The notes under the pieces: generated by a model
Told to the model about the DNA's origin: nothing
What the model saw: the letters and a program-made list of their open reading frames with translations, nothing else
Databases searched by the model: none
Part shown: piece after piece, positions 44,351-53,421 of the stretch
Layout: every line of letters starts with the position of its first letter
How positions within the stretch are numbered: the first letter of the stretch is position 1
Made by a program: the position numbers and the translations under genes
Assembly: GCF_009708175.1 (NCBI RefSeq)
Contig: NZ_WMBB01000001.1
Location: 620,001 to 684,000 of the forward strand
Length of the DNA stretch: 64,000 bases
Direction of reading: 5' to 3'
Source: Nocardia aurantiaca
GTDB taxonomy: Bacteria > Actinomycetota > Actinomycetes > Mycobacteriales > Mycobacteriaceae

Positions 44351-44974
44351 ATGACAGCATCGGCGCAGGCCACACCGTTCAAGCGCTCGCCCCTGGCCAT
44401 GGCGGTGCTCGGCATCCTGCACCTGGAGCCGATGCACCCCTACGCCATCCAGCGCCGCATCAAGGAGTGGGGCAAGGACAAGGTCGTGAACGTCGGGCAG
44501 CGCGCGCAGCTCTACAAGACGATCGCGCGATTACAGGAGGCCGGGCTGGTGGCCGTGCGCGAGACAGGGCGCGATCAGCAGTACCCGGAGCGCACCGTCT
44601 ACGAGATCACCGACGCGGGCCGGACCTCATGCCTCGCGTGGATCGACGAGATGGTCAGCACGCCGCGCAACGAATTCCCGGAATTCCCTGCGGCACTGTC
44701 GTTCCTGATGCTGCTGGCCCCCGCCGAGGCGCGCGCGGAGCTCGAGAAGCGGGCCGCCGCGGTGCGTGCCGAACTCGAGGCGATCGACTCGGGCATGGTG
44801 CAGGCCGAACAGTTCGGGCTCCCGCGCATCACCATGCTGGAGGACGAATACCAGCGCGCCGTCACCGCCGCCGAATTGCACTGGCTGGAAGGCGTACTCG
44901 CCGACCTCGCCGACGGCAGCCTGACCTGGTCGTGGGAATCACTGGCGCGCTTCCAGAATCAGACCACGGCCTGA
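44351..44974 (+). CDS. PadR family regulator
   Basis: 207 residues. N-terminal winged helix: FKRSPLAMAVLGILHLEPMHPYAIQ cited in part as AMAVLGILHLEPMHPYAI, then LYKTIARLQEAGLVAV and YEITDAGRTSCLAWI. The long C-terminal helical region dimerises (subfamily with DUF4180-like tail). PadR proteins repress an adjacent divergent gene until a small molecule binds. The ATG at 44351 has AGG 9 nt before; another in-frame ATG lies at 44342. Confidence 0.9.
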   Translation: MTASAQATPFKRSPLAMAVLGILHLEPMHPYAIQRRIKEWGKDKVVNVGQRAQLYKTIARLQEAGLVAVRETGRDQQYPERTVYEITDAGRTSCLAWIDEMVSTPRNEFPEFPAALSFLMLLAPAEARAELEKRAAAVRAELEAIDSGMVQAEQFGLPRITMLEDEYQRAVTAAELHWLEGVLADLADGSLTWSWESLARFQNQTTA

Positions 44975-45009
44975 GTTGCCGCCTCCACGGTGGAATCCGT
45001 GCGAACGAA

Positions 45010-45045
45010 GAAGGCCGCCCGCATCCGAAGATGCGGGCGGCCTTC
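45010..45045. terminator. Bidirectional terminator between padR and sdhB
   Basis: GAAGGCCGCCCGCATC and GATGCGGGCGGCCTTC form a perfect 16-bp stem with a CGAA loop, between convergent genes. TTCG/TTTG follow on the plus side. Confidence 0.9.
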
Positions 45046-45063
45046 GAGTTTGGGCTGCGCCGG

Positions 45064-45831
45064 TCAGCGGGCGAACAGGAGGGCGCGCTTGACCTCCTGG
45101 ATCGCCTTCGTCACCTCGATGCCACGGGGGCAGGCGTCGGTGCAGTTGAAGGTGGTGCGGCAGCGCCACACACCCTCGACATCGTTGAGGATGTCCAACC
45201 GCTCGCGGGCGCCCTCGTCACGGCTGTCGAAGATGAAGCGGTGCGCGTTCACGATCGCGGCCGGGCCGAAGTAGCTGCCGTCGCTCCAGTACACGGGGCA
45301 GGAGGTGGTGCAGCAGGCGCACAGGATGCACTTGGTGGTGTCGTCGAACCGGGCGCGGTCGTGCTGGGACTGGATGCGCTCGAAGGTCGGCTCGTTGCCA
45401 CGGGTGATCAGGTACGGCTTCACGGCCTTGAAGGCGTCGAAGAACGGCTCCATGTTCACCACGAGGTCCTTCTCCACGGGCAGGCCGCGGATCGGCTCGA
45501 CGGTGACCGTCAGCTCCTTGCCGCCCTTGGGCAGCATGTCCTTCATGAGGATCTTGCACGCCAGGCGGTTGACACCGTTGATGCGCATGGCATCGGAGCC
45601 ACACACGCCGTGCGCGCAGGAGCGGCGGAAGGTGAGCGTGCCGTCCAGGTAGGACTTGATGTAGATCAGCACGTTCAGGAACCGGTCGGTCGGCAGCACC
45701 GGGACCTTGAATTCGTCCCAGTGCTGGCCCTTCCCGTCCTCCGGGTTGAAGCGGGCGATCTTGACCGTGATCATGGTCGACCCATCCGGCACCGGAGCCG
45801 GCTTCTGCGGCGTTTCAGCGACAGCAGTCAT
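45064..45831 (-). CDS. sdhB: Succinate dehydrogenase iron-sulfur subunit
   Basis: 255 residues. The [2Fe-2S] cysteines are in RRSCAHGVCGSDAM with a later Cys in NRLACKILM; the [4Fe-4S] and [3Fe-4S] clusters are bound by CILCACCTTSCP and CRTTFNCTDACPRGIEV. It passes electrons from SdhA to the membrane quinone site. Start overlaps the sdhA stop by 1 bp. Last gene of sdhC-sdhD-sdhA-sdhB. Confidence 0.97.
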   Translation of the reverse strand: MTAVAETPQKPAPVPDGSTMITVKIARFNPEDGKGQHWDEFKVPVLPTDRFLNVLIYIKSYLDGTLTFRRSCAHGVCGSDAMRINGVNRLACKILMKDMLPKGGKELTVTVEPIRGLPVEKDLVVNMEPFFDAFKAVKPYLITRGNEPTFERIQSQHDRARFDDTTKCILCACCTTSCPVYWSDGSYFGPAAIVNAHRFIFDSRDEGARERLDILNDVEGVWRCRTTFNCTDACPRGIEVTKAIQEVKRALLFAR

Positions 45832-47600
45832 CAGTACTTACGCTCCATCGGCTCGTAACGGGTCTGCACCACCGGCTTGTAGTCCAAGCGGATGTCGGAG
45901 ATGAGTTCCGGGCTGGCCTTGTAGGCCATGGTGTGGCGCATGAAGTTGACGTCGTCGCGGTCCGGGTAGTCCTCGCGCGCGTGGCCGCCACGGGATTCCT
46001 TGCGGTTCACCGCACCCGCCACGGTCACCTCGGCCAGCTCCAGCAGGAAGCCCAGCTCGACGGCCTCGAGCAGGTCGCTGTTGTAGCGACGGCCCTTGTC
46101 CTGCACGGTGATCCGCGAGTAGCGCTCCTTGAGGACCTGGATCTCCTCGAGCATGGACTTGAGGCTCTCCTCGGTGCGGTACACACCGGCCTTGTCGTCC
46201 ATGGAGTTCTGCAGCTGGGTGCGGATGTCGGCGACGCGCTCGTTGCCATGGTCGCCCAGCAGGCCGGCCAGCCAGTCCTGCACCATCTGCGCCGGGTTCT
46301 CCGGCATCTCCACGAACTCGGCACGCTGGGCGTACTCGGCGGCGGCGATGCCCGCGCGGCGGCCGAACACATTGATGTCCAGCAGCGAGTTCGTGCCCAG
46401 CCGGTTGGCGCCGTGCACGGAGACACAGGCGCACTCACCGGCGGCGTACAGGCCGGGAACGATGTCGGTGTTGTTGCGCAGCACCTCACCGCGGATGCGC
46501 GTCGGGATGCCACCCATCACGTAGTGACAGGTCGGCATGACCGGCACCGGCTCCTTGACCGGGTCCACACCCAGATAGGTGCGGGCGAACTCGGTGATGT
46601 CGGGAAGCTTCTCCTCGAGCACGTCCTCACCGAGGTGGGTCACGTCGATGAGCACATAGTCCTTGTTCGGACCGGCGCCGCGGCCCTCGCGGACCTCCAG
46701 CACCATCGAGCGCGCGACGATGTCACGCGGCGCGAGGTCCTTGATGGTCGGCGCATAGCGCTCCATGAAGCGCTCACCGGAGGCGTTGCGCAGAATGCCA
46801 CCCTCGCCACGCACGGCTTCCGAGATCAGAATGCCCAGGCCCGCGAGGCCTGTCGGGTGGAACTGGTGGAACTCCATGTCCTCGAGCGGGAGTCCCTTGC
46901 GGAACACGATCGCCATGCCGTCACCGGTGAGGGTGTGGGCGTTGGAGGTGGTCTTGTACATACGACCCGAACCACCGGTCGCGAACACGATCGCCTTGGC
47001 GTGGAACACGTGCAGGTCACCGGTGGCCAGCTCGTAGGCGACCACACCGGTGGCGACGGGGCCGCGGTCGGTGTCGGTGAGGATCAGATCCAGCACGTAG
47101 AACTCGTTGAAGAATTCCACGTCGTGCTTGACGCAGTTCTGGTACAGCGTCTGCAGGATCATGTGGCCCGTGCGGTCGGCGGCGTAGCACGCGCGGCGCA
47201 CCGGGGCCTTGCCGTGGTCACGGGTGTGGCCGCCGAAGCGGCGCTGGTCGATCTTGCCCTCGGGCGTGCGGTTGAACGGCAGGCCCATCTTCTCCAGGTC
47301 GAGCACGGCGTCGATGGCCTCCTTGGCCATGATCTCCGCGGCATCCTGGTCGACCAGGTAGTCACCACCCTTGACGGTGTCGAAGGTGTGCCACTCCCAG
47401 TTGTCCTCTTCGACGTTCGCGAGCGCGGCGCACATACCGCCCTGCGCCGCACCGGTGTGCGAGCGGGTCGGGTAAAGCTTGGTCAGCACGGCGGTGCGGA
47501 CCCGAGGACCGGCCTCGATCGCCGCACGCATTCCAGCGCCACCGGCACCGACGATCACGACGTCGTAGCGGTGCTCCTGAATCGGTCGGGATTCACTCAT
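45831..47600 (-). CDS. sdhA: Succinate dehydrogenase flavoprotein subunit
   Basis: 589 residues. FAD-binding VVIVGAGGAGMRAAIEAG at the N-terminus; the His that carries covalent FAD is in TKLYPTRSHTGAAQGGM; active-site stretch GGHTRDHGKAPVRRACYAAD and substrate-binding HQFHPTGLAGLG; C-terminal GAVNRKESRGGHAREDYP. Oxidises succinate to fumarate. Lies 15 bp after sdhD and overlaps sdhB by 1 bp. Confidence 0.98.
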   Translation of the reverse strand: MSESRPIQEHRYDVVIVGAGGAGMRAAIEAGPRVRTAVLTKLYPTRSHTGAAQGGMCAALANVEEDNWEWHTFDTVKGGDYLVDQDAAEIMAKEAIDAVLDLEKMGLPFNRTPEGKIDQRRFGGHTRDHGKAPVRRACYAADRTGHMILQTLYQNCVKHDVEFFNEFYVLDLILTDTDRGPVATGVVAYELATGDLHVFHAKAIVFATGGSGRMYKTTSNAHTLTGDGMAIVFRKGLPLEDMEFHQFHPTGLAGLGILISEAVRGEGGILRNASGERFMERYAPTIKDLAPRDIVARSMVLEVREGRGAGPNKDYVLIDVTHLGEDVLEEKLPDITEFARTYLGVDPVKEPVPVMPTCHYVMGGIPTRIRGEVLRNNTDIVPGLYAAGECACVSVHGANRLGTNSLLDINVFGRRAGIAAAEYAQRAEFVEMPENPAQMVQDWLAGLLGDHGNERVADIRTQLQNSMDDKAGVYRTEESLKSMLEEIQVLKERYSRITVQDKGRRYNSDLLEAVELGFLLELAEVTVAGAVNRKESRGGHAREDYPDRDDVNFMRHTMAYKASPELISDIRLDYKPVVQTRYEPMERKY

Positions 47601-47615
47601 CGAGGTGGCCTGTTC

Positions 47616-48047
47616 CTAACTGATGTTGGGGTCGAAGGTGAAGATCACGTAGGTGCCGGTGACCATGACCAGGATCATGGAGACGACCAGCAGGGTCTTC
47701 AGCCAGAAGCGGGTGGAGTCCTTGCGCGCGTAGTCGTCGATGACCGTGCGCAGGCCGTTGCCGCCGTGCAGTTGGGCCAGCCACAGCATGGTGAGGTCCC
47801 AGACCTGCCAGAACGGGGAGGCCCAGCGGCCGGCGACGAAGGCGAAGTTCAGTCGGTGCACACCGCCGTCGAGCATCAGCATGATCGTCATATGGCCGAT
47901 GACCAGCACGACCAGCAGCAGGCCGGAGAAGCGCATGAACAGCCAGGCGTACTTCTCGAAGTTGTTGCCGGCGGTGCGACGGGGGGCGCGGGGCGCGTCG
48001 AGGGAGGCGGGGCGGTCGTAAGACTTGCCGAGAACGGGTGCGGTCAT
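47616..48047 (-). CDS. sdhD: Succinate dehydrogenase membrane anchor subunit
   Basis: 143 residues with three membrane helices (LFMRFSGLLLVVLVIGHMTI, WQVWDLTMLWLAQLHGGNG, FWLKTLLVVSMILVMVTGTY). His in IGHMTIM is a likely haem ligand. It forms the quinone site with SdhC. Starts 8 bp after the sdhC stop. The ATG at 48047 was chosen as the in-frame extension overlaps sdhC. Confidence 0.93.
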   Translation of the reverse strand: MTAPVLGKSYDRPASLDAPRAPRRTAGNNFEKYAWLFMRFSGLLLVVLVIGHMTIMLMLDGGVHRLNFAFVAGRWASPFWQVWDLTMLWLAQLHGGNGLRTVIDDYARKDSTRFWLKTLLVVSMILVMVTGTYVIFTFDPNIS

Positions 48048-48055
48048 ATCGGCTC

Positions 48056-48448
48056 TCACTTCGTCAGCAGGTAGAAGAACTGGCGTCCGACGCCGGCTCC
48101 GGCGACGACGATCCAGATCGCGAGCACGATCCACAGCATCAGCCGCTGGTATCGCGGACCCTGCGACCAGAAGTCGATGAGGATGATGCGGATGCCGTTG
48201 AACGCGTGGAACAGCACGCAGACAACGAGGCCCATCTCCATCAGGGCCACGACGGGGTTCTTGTACGTCTCGATCGCGTGGTCGTAGGTGTCCGGGCTGA
48301 CTCGCACCAACGCGGTATCGAGGACGTGGACGAAGAGGAAGAAGAAGATCGTCACGCCGGTGATGCGGTGCAGAGCCCAGGACCACATGCCGGGGTCGCC
48401 TCGGTACAGGGTCCGCTTCGGCTTGGCCGGAGCTTCTAGCGTGGTCAT
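48056..48448 (-). CDS. sdhC: Succinate dehydrogenase cytochrome b556 subunit
   Basis: 130 residues with three membrane helices. GMWSWALHRITGVTIFFFLF carries the SdhC signature (W-H-R-x-T-G), followed by FVHVLDTALV and VLFHAFNGIRIILIDF with the likely haem His. First gene of the operon. The ATG at 48448 starts MTTLEAPAKPKRTLYRG, as in mycobacteria. The upstream 302-bp gap shared with cdd is its promoter region. Confidence 0.93.
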   Translation of the reverse strand: MTTLEAPAKPKRTLYRGDPGMWSWALHRITGVTIFFFLFVHVLDTALVRVSPDTYDHAIETYKNPVVALMEMGLVVCVLFHAFNGIRIILIDFWSQGPRYQRLMLWIVLAIWIVVAGAGVGRQFFYLLTK

Positions 48449-48750
48449 AGAGTGCGGTGCCTCCAACGTCGTTGATGGACCCGGCCAGAATCCGTCCGCG
48501 GAGCCTTCGGACTGTCGAAACCACCTGCTCACGAGCGGAATCAACGTCCGGTGGCAGTGCTGCAGGCCCGTTGTCGGGAACCTGAACCGATCTGTCCTGA
48601 ACTCTAAACCCAGCTTTGGAGGGGAACTAATTCGGTGTGCCACTCGTTGGCTCAAATTGTTGCGAGTTAGGGTTGCCTTTCCTGATTTTCATGACCAGGT
48701 AGAACGCCTATCGCGCGGGTACGGTCACGTCCATGGGAGGATGGTCCGAA
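48449..48750. other. Divergent promoter region of sdhCDAB and cdd
   Basis: 302 bp without a gene. The part near sdhC (48449-48600) shows nothing I can name. A sequence like an IdeR/DtxR box lies at 48667-48685. GGGAGG at 48736-48741 serves cdd. Confidence 0.5.
48667..48685. promoter_or_regulatory. IdeR/DtxR-box-like sequence
   Basis: TTAGGGTTGCCTTTCCTGA matches the 19-bp iron box TTAGGTTAGSCTAACCTAA at about 13-14 positions, keeping both TTAGG and CCT ends. In Corynebacterium, DtxR is known to control sdhCAB. Distance to sdhC is large (218 bp), so this is tentative. Confidence 0.3.
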
Positions 48751-49152
48751 ATGTCGGAAATTAACTGGAAAGCCCTGCGGGACAAGGCATTTGAAGTCAT
48801 GCAAGAGGCTTATGCCCCTTACTCTCGATTCCCCGTCGGGGCCGCGGCTCTCACCGCCGACGACCGCGTGGTGAGTGGCTGCAATGTGGAAAATATCTCA
48901 TACGGTTTGGGCCTCTGCGCCGAATGTGTACTGGTCGGTAACTTGATTTCGACCGGTGGCGGGCGACTGCGGGCGGTCTCGGTGTGCGACTCCCGCGGCG
49001 CCGTGCTCATGCCCTGTGGACGCTGCCGGCAGATCCTCCTCGAACACGGCGGCGGTGAGTTGCTCGTCGATCACCACAGCGGCCCCGTCACGCTGAACAC
49101 CCTGCTGCCGGACTCCTTCGGCCCCGAGGACCTCAGTGCGGGACAGCTATAA
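48751..49152 (+). CDS. cdd: Cytidine deaminase
   Basis: 133 residues, the tetrameric short type. Zinc and catalytic residues: GLCAECVLVGN (Cys-Ala-Glu) and MPCGRCRQILLEH (two Cys); substrate-binding SGCNVENISYG. It converts cytidine and deoxycytidine to uridine forms. The ATG at 48751 has GGGAGG 9 nt upstream. First gene of a plus-strand nucleoside salvage group with deoA and add. Confidence 0.96.
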   Translation: MSEINWKALRDKAFEVMQEAYAPYSRFPVGAAALTADDRVVSGCNVENISYGLGLCAECVLVGNLISTGGGRLRAVSVCDSRGAVLMPCGRCRQILLEHGGGELLVDHHSGPVTLNTLLPDSFGPEDLSAGQL

Positions 49153-49219
49153 CACCTGACGGTCGTGGCGCGCGCGGGAATCCGTGCGAAAGGGCCCGGG
49201 CCCGTGCCAGGGTGAGTGC

Positions 49220-50512
49220 GTGACTGTGCACTCGGCGGTGGACGTGATTCGGGCCAAGCGCGACGGCGGTGAACTCAGCGACGCGCAGATCGATTGGGTG
49301 GTGGACGCGTTCACGCGGGGGGAGGTGGCCGACGAGCAGATGGCGGCGCTGGCCATGGCCATCGTGTGGCGCGGCATGACGCGACGCGAGACCGCGCGCT
49401 GGACCCAGGCCATGATCGACTCCGGGAAGCGTTTGGACTTCACCGATCTGGAACGGCCGACCGTCGACAAGCACTCCACCGGCGGGGTGGGGGACAAGAT
49501 CACACTGCCGCTGTCGCCACTGGTCGCGGCGTGCGGTGCCGCGGTGCCGCAGCTGTCCGGGCGCGGATTGGGACACACCGGCGGCACTCTGGACAAGCTG
49601 GAGGCGATTCCCGGCTGGCAGGCCGACATTCCCGTGGACCGCATGCGGGAGCTCTTGGCGGATCCGACGATCGGGGCGGTGGTGTGCGCTGCGGGGGACG
49701 ACCTCGCGCCCGCCGACAAACGGCTGTACGCCCTGCGTGACGTGACCGGGACGGTGGAATCCATCCCCCTGATCGCCAGCTCCATCATGAGCAAGAAGAT
49801 CGCCGAGGGCACCGGGGCGCTGGTGCTGGACGTGAAGGTCGGGCGCGGTGCCTTCCTGAAGCACCTGGATCAGGCGCGCGAGCTCGCCACCACCATGGTC
49901 GAACTCGGTACCGACGCGGGAGTGCGGACGGTGGCGCTGCTCACCGCCATGGACACCCCGCTCGGGCACACCGCCGGAAACGCGCTGGAAGTCTGCGAAT
50001 CCCTCGACGTGCTGGCGGGCGGCGGCCCCGCCGACGTCGTCGACCTCACCCTCGCCCTCGCGCGGGAGATGCTGGCGCAGGCCGGGATCACCGATATCGA
50101 TCCCGCCGATGCGCTCGCCGACGGCCGGGCCATGGATCACTGGCGGGCCATGGTGCGGGCCCAGGGCGGTGATCCGGACGCCCCCCTGCCGCAAGCACGC
50201 CATACGGAAACCGTGCGCGCCCCCGCCGCGGGCACCCTCACCCGCCTCGACGCCCTCGATATCGGGCTGGCCGCATGGCGGCTGGGCGCGGGCCGGGCCC
50301 GGCAGGGCGATCCGGTGCAGGCCGGGGCGGGTATCGAAATGCACGCCAAGCCGGGCGATTCCATCGTTCCGGGGCAGCCGCTGCTGACCCTGCACACCGA
50401 TACCCCGGAGGCCTTCCCGGTCGCGCTCGAGATTCTCGCGGGCGCGTTCACCATCGCCGAGACCGAATCGGCGCCGCCGCAGCCGCTGATTCTGGGCCGT
50501 GTCACGGCCTGA
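49220..50512 (+). CDS. deoA: Thymidine phosphorylase
   Basis: 430 residues of the pyrimidine-nucleoside phosphorylase family. Phosphate/substrate sites: KHSTGGVGDKITLPLSPL, SGRGLGHTGGTLDKLEAI (family signature), SSIMSKKIAEGTGALVLDVK. The C-terminal domain has MHAKPGDSIVPGQPLLTLH. Cleaves thymidine (and deoxyuridine from Cdd) to base and deoxyribose-1-phosphate. GTG at 49220 chosen (VTVHSAVDVIRAKRDGG) with AGGGTGAG upstream. Confidence 0.95.
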   Translation: MTVHSAVDVIRAKRDGGELSDAQIDWVVDAFTRGEVADEQMAALAMAIVWRGMTRRETARWTQAMIDSGKRLDFTDLERPTVDKHSTGGVGDKITLPLSPLVAACGAAVPQLSGRGLGHTGGTLDKLEAIPGWQADIPVDRMRELLADPTIGAVVCAAGDDLAPADKRLYALRDVTGTVESIPLIASSIMSKKIAEGTGALVLDVKVGRGAFLKHLDQARELATTMVELGTDAGVRTVALLTAMDTPLGHTAGNALEVCESLDVLAGGGPADVVDLTLALAREMLAQAGITDIDPADALADGRAMDHWRAMVRAQGGDPDAPLPQARHTETVRAPAAGTLTRLDALDIGLAAWRLGAGRARQGDPVQAGAGIEMHAKPGDSIVPGQPLLTLHTDTPEAFPVALEILAGAFTIAETESAPPQPLILGRVTA

Positions 50513-50544
50513 CCGGCGTCGCCGAACCGGCCTAGCCTGAGATT

Positions 50545-50895
50545 GTGAAGCAGAAAACCGATTTCCGCGGGCGGGCCGCGGCGGCCGCCGCACTGGGAGT
50601 ATTGGGCATCGTCACGCCGCTCGGGGCGGCGCTGCCCGCCGCCTGGTCGCCGGCGCCGGTCGCACAGGCCTCACCCGCGGACAATATCCCGTCCGATCCC
50701 TCCGGGGACCATCAGCCGAACTCGCTGTCGCGCGGCGACGCCACGTCGCCCACGACCCGAAAGGCGAAGCCCTCGCCCATCTACACCAGCTGCGAGCAGG
50801 TGTGGGCGCAGGGCAGGGGCCCGATCTACCAGGGGCAACCGGGGTATTCGGTGGCGCTGGATCCGGGCGGGACCGGTGTGGCCTGCGCCCGCTAG
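50545..50895 (+). CDS. Secreted excalibur-domain protein
   Basis: 116 residues. A signal peptide (AAAAALGVLGIVTPLGAALP) is followed by a Pro/Ser-rich linker and a C-terminal excalibur domain: YTSCEQVWAQGRGPIYQG, then YSVALDPGGTGVACAR with the paired Cys. The usual D-x-D-G-D-G calcium loop is altered to DPGGTG, so calcium binding may be lost. Cell-surface role presumed. GTG start at 50545. Confidence 0.85.
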   Translation: MKQKTDFRGRAAAAAALGVLGIVTPLGAALPAAWSPAPVAQASPADNIPSDPSGDHQPNSLSRGDATSPTTRKAKPSPIYTSCEQVWAQGRGPIYQGQPGYSVALDPGGTGVACAR

Positions 50896-51004
50896 GTGAA
50901 GGAACCATGCTGGTCAGCAACGTGAGGGCAAAGACATGCCGAACTGTGGGGTGAGTCCGGTCAACCGCCCTGCCGCGAAACGGGAATGCGGCTAACGTTG
51001 CTAC

Positions 51005-52096
51005 ATGACTGGACCGACGCCTCTCACTCTCGCTTCGATCCGCCAGGCTCCGAAGGCGGTCCTGCACGATCACCTGGACGGCGGGCTACGGCCCGCGACC
51101 GTGCTGGAGCTGGCCCGGGCCTGCGGCTATGACCAGTTACCGGCAGGCGACGCGGAATCCCTGGCGGCCTGGTTCCGGGACGCGGCCGACAGCGGATCGC
51201 TGGAACGCTATCTGGAAACCTTCGCCCACACCGTGGCCGTCATGCAAACCCCCGAGGGCCTGCGCCGGGTGGCCCGCGAATGCGCCGAGGATCTCGCCGC
51301 CGACGGTGTCGTCTACGCCGAGGTGCGGTTCGCTCCCGAACAGCACCTCGAGGCAGGGCTCACCCTGGACGAGGTGGTCGAGCACACCATCGCCGGATTC
51401 CGGGAGGGCGAGGCCGCCGCGGCGGCCGCCGGTACTCCGATCCGGATGGTCTGTCTGCTCACCGCCATGCGGCACGCGGCCCGCTCCCGGGAGATCGCCG
51501 AACTCACCGTGCGCTGGCGCGACCGCGGCGTCGGCGGCTTCGATATCGCGGGAGCGGAGGCGGGCTACCCGCCCAGCCGCCATCTCGACGCCTTCGATTA
51601 CATGCGGGCCAATCTGGCGCACTTCACGATTCACGCGGGTGAGGCGTTCGGCCTGCCGTCCATCCACGAGGCCGTGGCGTTCTGCGGCTGTGAGCGCCTG
51701 GGCCACGGCGTGCGCATCACCGACGACATCACCGATTCCGTCGACGGCCCCAAGCTCGGTGTGGTCGCGAACTATGTGCGGGACATGCGCATCCCGCTCG
51801 AACTGTGCCCGTCCTCCAATGTGCAGACCGGCGCGGTGCCCTCGCTCGACAAGCATCCCTTCGACGTGCTCGCGCGCCTGCGCTTCCGGGTCACCGTCAA
51901 TACCGACAACCGGTTGATGAGCGACACCACCATGAGCAAGGAGATGCTCAAGCTGTCGGAGACCTTCGGCTACGGCTGGAGTGACCTGGAGCGCTTCACC
52001 ATCAACGCGATGAAATCGGCGTTCATCTCGTTTCCCGAACGCCTTCGCCTCATCGATGAGGTGATCAAGCCGGGTTACGCGGTGCTGCTGGGATAG
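51005..52096 (+). CDS. add: Adenosine deaminase
   Basis: 363 residues. Zinc ligands in [12 protein letters not shown] (H-x-H), [11 protein letters not shown] (His and catalytic Glu) and [10 protein letters not shown] (Asp), plus [11 protein letters not shown] for catalysis. Converts adenosine and deoxyadenosine to inosine forms, which PunA (58557) can cleave. Follows deoA and the excalibur gene. A perfect bidirectional hairpin ends the unit. Confidence 0.96.
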   Translation: MTGPTPLTLASIRQAPKAVLHDHLDGGLRPATVLELARACGYDQLPAGDAESLAAWFRDAADSGSLERYLETFAHTVAVMQTPEGLRRVARECAEDLAADGVVYAEVRFAPEQHLEAGLTLDEVVEHTIAGFREGEAAAAAAGTPIRMVCLLTAMRHAARSREIAELTVRWRDRGVGGFDIAGAEAGYPPSRHLDAFDYMRANLAHFTIHAGEAFGLPSIHEAVAFCGCERLGHGVRITDDITDSVDGPKLGVVANYVRDMRIPLELCPSSNVQTGAVPSLDKHPFDVLARLRFRVTVNTDNRLMSDTTMSKEMLKLSETFGYGWSDLERFTINAMKSAFISFPERLRLIDEVIKPGYAVLLG

Positions 52097-52112
52097 GGCC
52101 TTCCGGCAGGAC

Positions 52113-52146
52113 GATTCGGGCCGCACGCGGAGGCGCGGCCCGAATC
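52113..52146. terminator. Bidirectional terminator between add and the Rv3311-like gene
   Basis: GATTCGGGCCGC pairs exactly with GCGGCCCGAATC over a 10-nt loop between two convergent genes. Confidence 0.8.
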
Positions 52147-52156
52147 ATGGTGCCGG

Positions 52157-53395
52157 TCAGGCTTTCTGGAGTCGAGCCTCGAAAGCCGCCTCCAAGGCCT
52201 TCCATGCGTCCGATTCCGCCGCGAACGGCGGGTTCGGGGCCATCCGGGTCGGGTCGGGGTTGAGCAGGTAGGAGACGTACCAGCCGAGCGGGGTGGACAC
52301 GGCGAGCGCGGACTCGACCGAGTCGTCCTCGGCGTAATCGGCTGCGTCGGTGAACAATTCGACTGCTAGGTCGAGCTGGTCGGTATCGACGGACTTGGGT
52401 CCGGCGGCAAGATCCTCGGAGAGGCCGGGCAGCACGTAGACGTTCTCCTCGTCGACCTCGACATCGAGGGAGCCGTCCACGGCGGCGGTCTGCACCTCGC
52501 CGTAGGTGCTCACCCGAGACAGCTCGTGGTCGTGGTCGTCGGCGAGGTAGCGGGCCAGGGCGCGCTCTGATCCGAAGACCGTGATGTTGCCGTCCTTGCC
52601 CAGGAAGATGGGCTCGTCGTCGACATAGCAGCGCAGAGTGAAGAAGGTGCCGTCGGAGGTGACGATCTTGACCGGGTCGATGCCGACCTCGTGCCAGAAC
52701 GAGAGTTCTTCGTCCTCGTCCTCGTCCAGATCGACGGCCTCGATCTCGTCGTCGTCGCTCTCGGCCGCGTCCTCGGCGTCGACGATGTTCTCCTGCGCCG
52801 CAAGCAGTTCCGCCTCCGCGACCGAGACCGCGTCGGCGTCCACCTCCGGAATCGTCACCACCGAGTCGATGGCGTCGATGACCGCTTCCCAGTCCTTGGC
52901 GATGGCCGCGCCGATCTGGTCCCACAGTTCCTCGCCCTCGCGCCCGGCGAAGGCGCTCACGCCGCCGGGCAGCGCACCCAGCACCGGATGCGAGCCGAAG
53001 AACTTGGTGACGGTGTCGAGTTCGCACACGTCGCCGATATTGCGGACCATCTCGAGGGTCTCCTCGAGTTCGGAGACCACCTCCGGGTCCGGGTCGTCGG
53101 CGGCCAGCTCGGGCACGCCGACCAGATCGAAGACGTACTGCTCCTCCGGCTCCAGTTCGGCCGCCGACAATCCGGCGATGATCTTCCAGGCCGGATGATC
53201 CACCAGATCGTTGTCGGAGTTGGTGCGTATGAACGCCGCCAGCTCCGCGACGGACTCGAAACCGTACAGGTCTTCCTCGTGACCGAGGAACGCCTGCCAC
53301 TCATCGTCACCGTCTCGCCAGCGGGGTGCCCAGAGGGTGACAAGATCGCCTTTGGTCAGGCCGAGCGCGATCGGGACGATGTCTCCAGAAGCCAT
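52157..53395 (-). CDS. Acidic conserved protein (Rv3311-like, often labelled primosomal protein)
   Basis: 412 residues, very acidic in the middle (AESDDDEIEAVDLDEDEDEE near residue 215). The N-terminus LGLTKGDLVTLWAPRWRDGD and EDLYGFESVAELAAFIRTN, and the C-terminus STPLGWYVSYLLNPDPTRM, are conserved in the mycobacterial Rv3311 family as I recall it. The name primosomal protein used in databases has no visible basis; no helicase or DNA-binding motif is seen. Function unknown. It follows the YbaB-like gene by 26 bp and may belong to the same transcript. Confidence 0.75.
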   Translation of the reverse strand: MASGDIVPIALGLTKGDLVTLWAPRWRDGDDEWQAFLGHEEDLYGFESVAELAAFIRTNSDNDLVDHPAWKIIAGLSAAELEPEEQYVFDLVGVPELAADDPDPEVVSELEETLEMVRNIGDVCELDTVTKFFGSHPVLGALPGGVSAFAGREGEELWDQIGAAIAKDWEAVIDAIDSVVTIPEVDADAVSVAEAELLAAQENIVDAEDAAESDDDEIEAVDLDEDEDEELSFWHEVGIDPVKIVTSDGTFFTLRCYVDDEPIFLGKDGNITVFGSERALARYLADDHDHELSRVSTYGEVQTAAVDGSLDVEVDEENVYVLPGLSEDLAAGPKSVDTDQLDLAVELFTDAADYAEDDSVESALAVSTPLGWYVSYLLNPDPTRMAPNPPFAAESDAWKALEAAFEARLQKA

Positions 53396-53421
53396 GACGG
53401 GAAGCCTATCCAGTCGTCGCG

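Noticed and set aside
49133..50593. 486-codon minus-strand frame opposite deoA
   Set aside because: Antisense shadow; deoA has all family motifs on the plus strand.
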